Shown piece after piece: positions 59,839 through 64,000 of a DNA stretch of 64,000 bases. The position numbers were made by a program, and so were the translations under genes. Origin of the DNA: Streptomyces sp. NBC_01669 (GTDB taxonomy: Bacteria > Actinomycetota > Actinomycetes > Streptomycetales > Streptomycetaceae); the NCBI RefSeq assembly GCF_026339735.1, contig NZ_JAPEQG010000003.1, positions 124,001 through 188,000 of the forward strand, written 5' to 3'. The stretch's first letter is position 1, and each line of letters opens with the position of its first letter. Below the pieces are notes generated by a model. It worked only from the letters and a program-made list of their open reading frames with translations. It was not told the origin of the DNA and made no database searches.

Positions 59839-60150
59839 CTCCGCGCGGTCGGCGTCGATGGCGGCACTCGCCTGCAGGTACTGCTCGACGAGCCAGGTGT
59901 TGGCCAGGTGGATGTAGATCCGGGTCGATTCGACGGAGCGGTGTCCGGCCTGGGCCTGTACCGCTTCCAGGGCCATGCCCGCCTCCCGCAGCCGGGTCCG
60001 GCAGGTGTGCCGTAGCTGATGGCACTTCAACTTCGGCAGTCCGGTTCGTCTTCGGACACCGTCGAGGATCTCGTCCAGGCCGTCGGCGGACAGTGGCCAG
60101 CCCCGGGTCGGCCCGCGCAACACCACGAACAGCCGGTCGTGCTTCGCGGC
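59833..60150 (-). pseudogene. Tyrosine recombinase C-terminal fragment
   Basis: The minus strand carries LPKLKCHQLRHTCRTRLREA (His-x-x-Arg) and QAGHRSVESTRIYIHLANTW (His and catalytic Tyr), ending DADRAES. The N-terminal half and the first catalytic Arg are missing. Confidence 0.7.
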
Positions 60151-60353
60151 AATCGCACGACACGGCGGGGGAGATGAAGGCAACCGGCTCGGGCGCGTAC
60201 CACAACGGCAACAGGGCCTCCGGGAACCGCTCGGAATGGGGTCGCACCCACCGAGCTACCAGGAGGCCCTGCCTTCATGCGCCTACAACCGGAAGATCGA
60301 CGTACGTGAAGGAGCATGGCCTGGAGTGGGGCCGTTGAGGCGGGCTGGGGTGG
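60151..60353. other. Intergenic region with hairpin downstream of the SDR gene
   Basis: CAGGGCCTCC (60212-60221) pairs with GGAGGCCCTG (60262-60271); an inner CTCGG/CCGAG pair (about 60230-60255) is possible. It could terminate the sugar-acid operon on the minus strand or be an end of lost mobile DNA. Confidence 0.4.
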
Positions 60354-61109
60354 TCAGGCGAAGCGGGCGGAGACTCCACCGTCTACTGCCCAGTCCGCGC
60401 CGGTGACGAAGGCTGCGGCGTCGGAGAGCAGGAAAGTGACGACCGTGGCGACCTGTCCGGGGGTGCCGAGGCGGCCCAGGATGTGCTTGTCCAGGGCTTG
60501 GCGGCGGGTGGCAGGGGGTTCGTGGTCGAAGTACTCGGCGAGTAGTGCGGTTTCGATGTAGCCGGGGCTTACGGCGTTGACGCGGATCTGGTGGGGGCCG
60601 GTTTCCAGGGCGAGGCTTCGGGTGAGGCCTACCAGGCCGGACTTGGCGGCGGCGTAGGGGAACATGTTGGGGCAGGTGAGGGCGGCGTGCATGGAGGCGA
60701 TGTTCACGATGGAGCCGCGGCCGGCGGCTTTCATCGCGGGGAGCGTCGCGCGGGCCATCAGCCAGGCGCCCTTGAGGTCGACGTCGAAGACCATGTTCCA
60801 CTCGTCGGTGGTCATGGCGACCGGGTCGGCGTAGGCGTTGCGGCCGGCGTTGTTGACCAGTCCGGTGGCGGGGCCGAGTTGGTCGGCGAGTGCGGAGACG
60901 GCGGTGGCGACCTGCTCTTCGTCGGTGATGTCGCAGACGGCCCAGGCTGCGGCGGGGCCGATGTGGGAGGCTTCGTCCCGGACGCCGTCGGCGTCGATGT
61001 CGAGCAGGCCGACGCGCGCCCCGGCGGCCGCCACCTGTTCGGCCACCGCGGCGCCGATGCCGCGGGCGGCCCCCGTGACCAGGACTACGTCCAGGGACAG
61101 GTCGATCAT
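60354..61109 (-). CDS. Short-chain dehydrogenase/reductase, sugar-acid operon
   Basis: 251 residues. Rossmann motif VVLVTGAARGIGAAVAEQVA, LVNNAGRNAYADPVAM, Ser and Tyr-x3-Lys in IVNIASMHAALTCP and FPYAAAKSGLVGLTRS, and the end TGADWAVDGGVSARFA. Oxidises or reduces a sugar or sugar-acid with NAD(P). ATG 61109 overlaps the stop of the aldolase gene by 4 bp (ATGA), so the two are translationally coupled. Last gene of the operon. Confidence 0.9.
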   Translation of the reverse strand: MIDLSLDVVLVTGAARGIGAAVAEQVAAAGARVGLLDIDADGVRDEASHIGPAAAWAVCDITDEEQVATAVSALADQLGPATGLVNNAGRNAYADPVAMTTDEWNMVFDVDLKGAWLMARATLPAMKAAGRGSIVNIASMHAALTCPNMFPYAAAKSGLVGLTRSLALETGPHQIRVNAVSPGYIETALLAEYFDHEPPATRRQALDKHILGRLGTPGQVATVVTFLLSDAAAFVTGADWAVDGGVSARFA

Positions 61110-62059
61110 GGAGTTTCTCCGTTCAGGGTGGGGTTGAGGATGTCGCCGAATTCGGTCAGGAACCGGTCGACCATGGCGGTTTCCGCGGGGTCGAGGAGAC
61201 GGGCCGGGTAGCGGCAGTGGGGGTGGTCGATGATGCCGCGGCGGACGGAGATCAGCTTCTCCACGGCGATGATCAGTTCCACCTCCTGCATCCAGTAGGC
61301 GAGGTAGGGGACCAGGCGGTGGTGCAGAGCCAGCGCGGCCTCCTGCTCGCCGCTGTGCCACAGGTGCCAGGTGCGCTGGTAGATCTCCGTGAACGAGCAG
61401 CCCGGCTGGACACCGGCGACTCCCCGGCGCAGTGCGTCGGCGAGTTGCAGTCCGGCGTAGCCGATGAAGGATCGCAGGGCGGGGGTCCCGGCGGCGAGCG
61501 ACTCGGCGAGGCGGCCCGGAAGCGGGGTCTCGATCTTGACCGCGGCCAGGTTGGGGTGGGCGGCTGCCAGGGCGCGCAGACCGTCCGGTGAGAAGGATGA
61601 ACCGGTCTGGGCGGGGGCGTACTGGAGGATCACGGGGGTGGGAGCCACCGCTTCGAGGACGGCGGTCACATGGCGGTGGACCTGCTCGGCGCTCGGTCCG
61701 AGGAAGTGCGGCGGCAGTAGGTTGATCGCGCCCGCTCCCGCCCTCACCGCGGCGACGGACCGGGTGACGGCGAGTCGGGTGGCGTGGTCGGGTACGGAGA
61801 CCACGACGTCCAGGTCGGGGAAGTCGGCGGACCGGTCGAGCAGGCGGTACGTCAGTGTTTCCCGCTCGTAGTCGCTGAGCTTGTGGAATTCGCTGGCGAA
61901 GCCGGGGAACATCACCGCGCTGACGCCCGTCCCCGCCACATGCGTCACGACACGGTCGAAGCCGTCCAGGTCCAGGGCGCCGTCGGCGGTGAACGGGACT
62001 TCCAGTACGGGGACGACCCCGCGCAGCCGGTCCCGTGCCGGAGGGTTCGGCCTGCCCAT
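61106..62059 (-). CDS. DapA-family aldolase or dehydratase
   Basis: 317 residues, TIM barrel of the DHDPS/N-acetylneuraminate lyase superfamily. Substrate-binding Tyr in PVILQYAPAQTGSSFSPDGL and Schiff-base Lys in NLAAVKIETPLPGRLAESLA. GTGVSAVMFPGFASEFHKLS corresponds to the carboxylate-binding loop, without the classical GTTGE. Context suggests cleavage or dehydration of a 2-keto-3-deoxy sugar acid. Its ATG overlaps the dehydratase stop codon. Confidence 0.9.
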   Translation of the reverse strand: MGRPNPPARDRLRGVVPVLEVPFTADGALDLDGFDRVVTHVAGTGVSAVMFPGFASEFHKLSDYERETLTYRLLDRSADFPDLDVVVSVPDHATRLAVTRSVAAVRAGAGAINLLPPHFLGPSAEQVHRHVTAVLEAVAPTPVILQYAPAQTGSSFSPDGLRALAAAHPNLAAVKIETPLPGRLAESLAAGTPALRSFIGYAGLQLADALRRGVAGVQPGCSFTEIYQRTWHLWHSGEQEAALALHHRLVPYLAYWMQEVELIIAVEKLISVRRGIIDHPHCRYPARLLDPAETAMVDRFLTEFGDILNPTLNGETP

Positions 62060-63774
62060 CAGAACGGCGCCTTCGCGGGGCGGTCGCCGGAGCCGCCGAC
62101 GAGGAAGTCGAGATCCGCGCCCCGGTCGGCCTGCTGCACATGGTCGGTGTAGAGGCGGACCCAGCCGCGCTCCTGGGGCGGGGACGGTGGGGTCCAGGCG
62201 TTCCGGCGGGCGGCCAGTTCCTCGTCGGGCACGTCGAGCCGGAGGGTGCGTGCGGGGACGTCGAGTTCCACGGTGTCACCGGTGCGGACCAGGGCGAGTG
62301 GGCCGCCCGCGGCCGCTTCGGGGGCCACGTGCAGGACTACGGTGCCGTAGGCGGTGCCGCTCATCCGGGCGTCGGAGACGCGGACCATGTCGGTGACGCC
62401 CTCGGCGAGCAGCTTGGCCGGGAGGGGGAGGTTGCCGAGTTCCGGCATGCCGGGGTAGCCGCGCGGGCCGAGGTTGCGTACGACGAGCACGCTGTCGGCG
62501 GTGACCGCGAGGTCCGGGTCGTCGGCGGCGCGTACGTACTCCTCGATGGAGTCGAAGACCAGGGCCGGGCCCCGGTGGCGCAGCAGTTCGGGCGAGGCCG
62601 CGGACTGCTTGACGACCGCTCCGTCCGGGGCCAGATTGCCGCGCAGTACGGCGGTGCCGCTGCCCGCGGGCTGGACCGGGTCGGTCAGCGGGCGGATCAC
62701 TTCGCGGTTCCACACCTGCGCGCCCTTGAGGTTCTCGCCGAGGGTGCGTCCGGTGACGGTCAGCACTTCGGTGTCCAGCAGGTCGCCGAGTTCTGCCATC
62801 AGGGCCGGCATGCCGCCCGCGTAGGCGAAGTCCTCCATCAGGAACCGCCCGCTCGGCATCAGGTCGGCGAGCAGCGGGACTTGGCTCCCTATCTCGTCGA
62901 AGTCGGCGAGGGCGATGGGCAGTCCGGCGCGGCCGGCTATGGCAAGCAGGTGCAGTACGGCGTTGGTGGAACCGCCGATGGCGGCGTTGGTGACGACAGC
63001 GTTGCCGAAGGCCGCTTCGGTGAGCAGGTCCGAGGGGCGCAGGCCCTCGCGCGCCAGCTCCACCGCGCGGGCGCCGGTCTGCTCGGCGAGCTGCGCGCGC
63101 CGCGCGTCCACCGCGGGGAGGGCGGCGGCGCCGGGCAGGGACAGGCCCAGCGCTTCGGCGAGTCCGGACATGGTGGAGGCGGTGCCCATGGTCATGCAGT
63201 GGCCGGCGGAACGGGCCAGGCAGCCCTCGAACTCGTCGAAGTCCTCCTGGCTGACGCGGCCCGCGCGTAGGTCCTCGCTCATCCGCCAGATGTCGGTGCC
63301 GGAGCCGACGGTATGGCCGCGGAAACGGCCGGAGAGCATCGGGCCGCCGGAGAGGGCGATGGCCGGCAGGTCGACGCTGACGGCGCCCATGATCTGGGCG
63401 GGCAGGGTCTTGTCGCAGCCGCCCAGCAGTACGACGGCGTCCAGCGGGTTCGCCCGTATCGTCTCCTCGACGTCCATGCTCATCAGATTGCGGAACAGCA
63501 TGGACGTCGGCCGCATCAGCGGTTCCCCGATGGACATGGTGGGGAACTCCAGCGCCAGCCCTCCGGCCGCGGTGATTCCGCGGCGCACGGACTCGGCGAG
63601 GGTGCGCAAGTGGGCGTTGCAGGGCGTCAGTTCGGACCAGCTGTTACAGATGCCCACCACCGGCCGGTCGCGCAACTGCTCTGCGGTGAGGCCCAGTTGG
63701 CGCATGTGATGGCGGGCGATGAACCCTGACTTGCCGGGTGCTTCCCACCAGGTGGCGCTCCGCAGCTTGTCCAT
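62059..63774 (-). CDS. IlvD/Edd-family sugar-acid dehydratase
   Basis: 571 residues. Iron-sulfur Cys ligands in VVGICNSWSELTPCNAHLRT, VVLLGGCDKTLPAQIMGAVS and GHCMTMGTASTMSGLAEALG, plus ALSGGPMLSGRFRG, TNAAIGGSTNAVLHLLAIAG and VSDARMSGTAYGTVVLHVAP. Most like arabinonate/xylonate/fuconate-type dehydratases, which form 2-keto-3-deoxy acids; a biosynthetic IlvD role is less likely given the neighbours. ATG 63774 has AAGGAG eight bases upstream; upstream in-frame codons to 63945 lie in the promoter region. First gene of the operon. Confidence 0.92.
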   Translation of the reverse strand: MDKLRSATWWEAPGKSGFIARHHMRQLGLTAEQLRDRPVVGICNSWSELTPCNAHLRTLAESVRRGITAAGGLALEFPTMSIGEPLMRPTSMLFRNLMSMDVEETIRANPLDAVVLLGGCDKTLPAQIMGAVSVDLPAIALSGGPMLSGRFRGHTVGSGTDIWRMSEDLRAGRVSQEDFDEFEGCLARSAGHCMTMGTASTMSGLAEALGLSLPGAAALPAVDARRAQLAEQTGARAVELAREGLRPSDLLTEAAFGNAVVTNAAIGGSTNAVLHLLAIAGRAGLPIALADFDEIGSQVPLLADLMPSGRFLMEDFAYAGGMPALMAELGDLLDTEVLTVTGRTLGENLKGAQVWNREVIRPLTDPVQPAGSGTAVLRGNLAPDGAVVKQSAASPELLRHRGPALVFDSIEEYVRAADDPDLAVTADSVLVVRNLGPRGYPGMPELGNLPLPAKLLAEGVTDMVRVSDARMSGTAYGTVVLHVAPEAAAGGPLALVRTGDTVELDVPARTLRLDVPDEELAARRNAWTPPSPPQERGWVRLYTDHVQQADRGADLDFLVGGSGDRPAKAPF

Positions 63775-63841
63775 GACGTTCTCCTTGGTATATGCGGCCA
63801 CTTCCGTCCGGCCCGCATCCAGTGGTTGATGCTTGGCAGCT

Positions 63842-63855
63842 ATGCTGACAAGCAT
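63842..63855. promoter_or_regulatory. ATGCT-N4-AGCAT palindrome between operon and GntR gene
   Basis: ATGCTGACAAGCAT has 5-bp arms around GACA and lies in the 141-bp divergent region. Its size and location fit a GntR-family operator controlling both sides. Confidence 0.45.
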
Positions 63856-63915
63856 GTTCCCGTGGTTGTGCAGGGACAAGATCAGGTCGTGGTCGGCGAA
63901 TGAGACAGTGACAAC

Positions 63916-64000
63916 ATGACAATCGGGCGTACGACGCTGAGTCACCAGGTGGCTCAGGCAATCATCGAGGAGATCGCGGAGCGCGGGCTGCGGGCCGGGG
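63916..64000 (+). CDS. GntR-family regulator, N-terminal part (cut by window end)
   Basis: ATG 63916: MTIGRTTLSHQVAQAIIEEI then AERGLRAG, matching the first helices of the GntR winged helix (usually ...IxxGxLxPGxxLP). The gene continues past base 64000. Divergent from the sugar-acid operon, so it is the likely repressor, probably of the FadR subgroup. Confidence 0.7.
   Translation, partial: MTIGRTTLSHQVAQAIIEEIAERGLRAG

Noticed and set aside
61106..62059. Calling the aldolase DapA of lysine biosynthesis
   Set aside because: The surrounding dehydratase and SDR genes and the missing GTTGE loop favour sugar-acid catabolism.
62059..63774. Calling the dehydratase IlvD of branched-chain amino acid synthesis
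   Set aside because: Operon context and a divergent GntR regulator fit the sugar-acid dehydratase branch better; sequence alone does not settle it.
1..64000. CRISPR arrays, rRNA and tRNA genes
   Set aside because: No regularly spaced repeats, cas genes, rRNA signature or convincing tRNA cloverleaf was noticed by eye. A tRNA scan was not possible here.

Overview
The window is very GC-rich DNA with strong third-position G/C bias, GTG/TTG starts and an actinomycete gene complement: a DasR-type operator, Tat-exported hexosaminidases, a CGNR regulator, DUF397 and DUF2188 proteins, and a TipA-like MerR regulator. Everything points to Streptomyces or a close relative. The density of insertion sequences and gene fragments (at least fourteen transposases or remnants from about eleven families in 64 kb) suggests a chromosomal arm or another variable region. 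The assignment rests on family knowledge and was not checked by database search.

Layout. 0-5.7 kb: an IS701 element with a CTAG duplication, a truncated lipoprotein, a hypothetical gene, decayed transposase fragments, a methyltransferase and a decayed IS5 copy. 5.8-9.5 kb: gamma-glutamyltranspeptidase, a broken serine recombinase and a two-domain VOC protein. 9.9-13.6 kb: a tnpB-only IS200/IS605-type element, a GNAT gene, and integrase, IS3, IS5 and IS630 scraps. 13.9-19.3 kb: a secreted M4 metalloprotease followed by an intact IS701-like element and an IS110 element. 19.4-24.4 kb: an APH(3'')-type phosphotransferase whose end is cut by an IS5 remnant, a TipA-like MerR regulator, and a universal stress protein fused in frame to an IS982 transposase. 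24.5-28.9 kb: two GH20 hexosaminidases, the first under tandem DasR-type sites. 29.3-33.1 kb: an ISAzo13 element split by a group II intron in antisense orientation. 33.8-44.3 kb: the largest block of ordinary genes, with a YedYZ-like molybdoenzyme pair, two tandem ABC-F proteins with a leader peptide and an attenuator-like region, a CGNR regulator, an isochorismatase fold protein, an MFS exporter with a divergent LysR regulator, and two small regulator-like genes. 44.4-51.2 kb: GPP34 and flavin reductase genes separated by an IS4 element at their overlap, a frameshifted SGNH hydrolase, Ohr and GrpB. 51.2-60.3 kb: nested mobile DNA, comprising an IS200/IS605 element with tnpA and tnpB, an IS1182 element inserted in its end hairpin, LysE, a two-gene IS630 element, IS6, an IS1182 remnant and Tn554-like integrase remnants. 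60.3-64 kb: a translationally coupled sugar-acid catabolic operon (SDR, DapA-family aldolase, IlvD/Edd dehydratase) with a divergent GntR gene at the window edge.

Functional themes. Chitin and GlcNAc use (DasR sites plus two GH20 enzymes), antibiotic resistance (APH, two ABC-F proteins, TipA-like sensor, MFS exporter), peroxide and redox stress (Ohr, USP, flavin reductase, MsrP-like enzyme) and sugar-acid catabolism. Most novelty lies in how the mobile elements landed. Several used stop codons, gene overlaps or terminator-like hairpins, and their target duplications restore the neighbouring gene ends. Several reading frames are broken by one base in a homopolymer (both tnpB copies, the SGNH hydrolase, the IS701 transposase), so sequencing error should be excluded before calling them dead.
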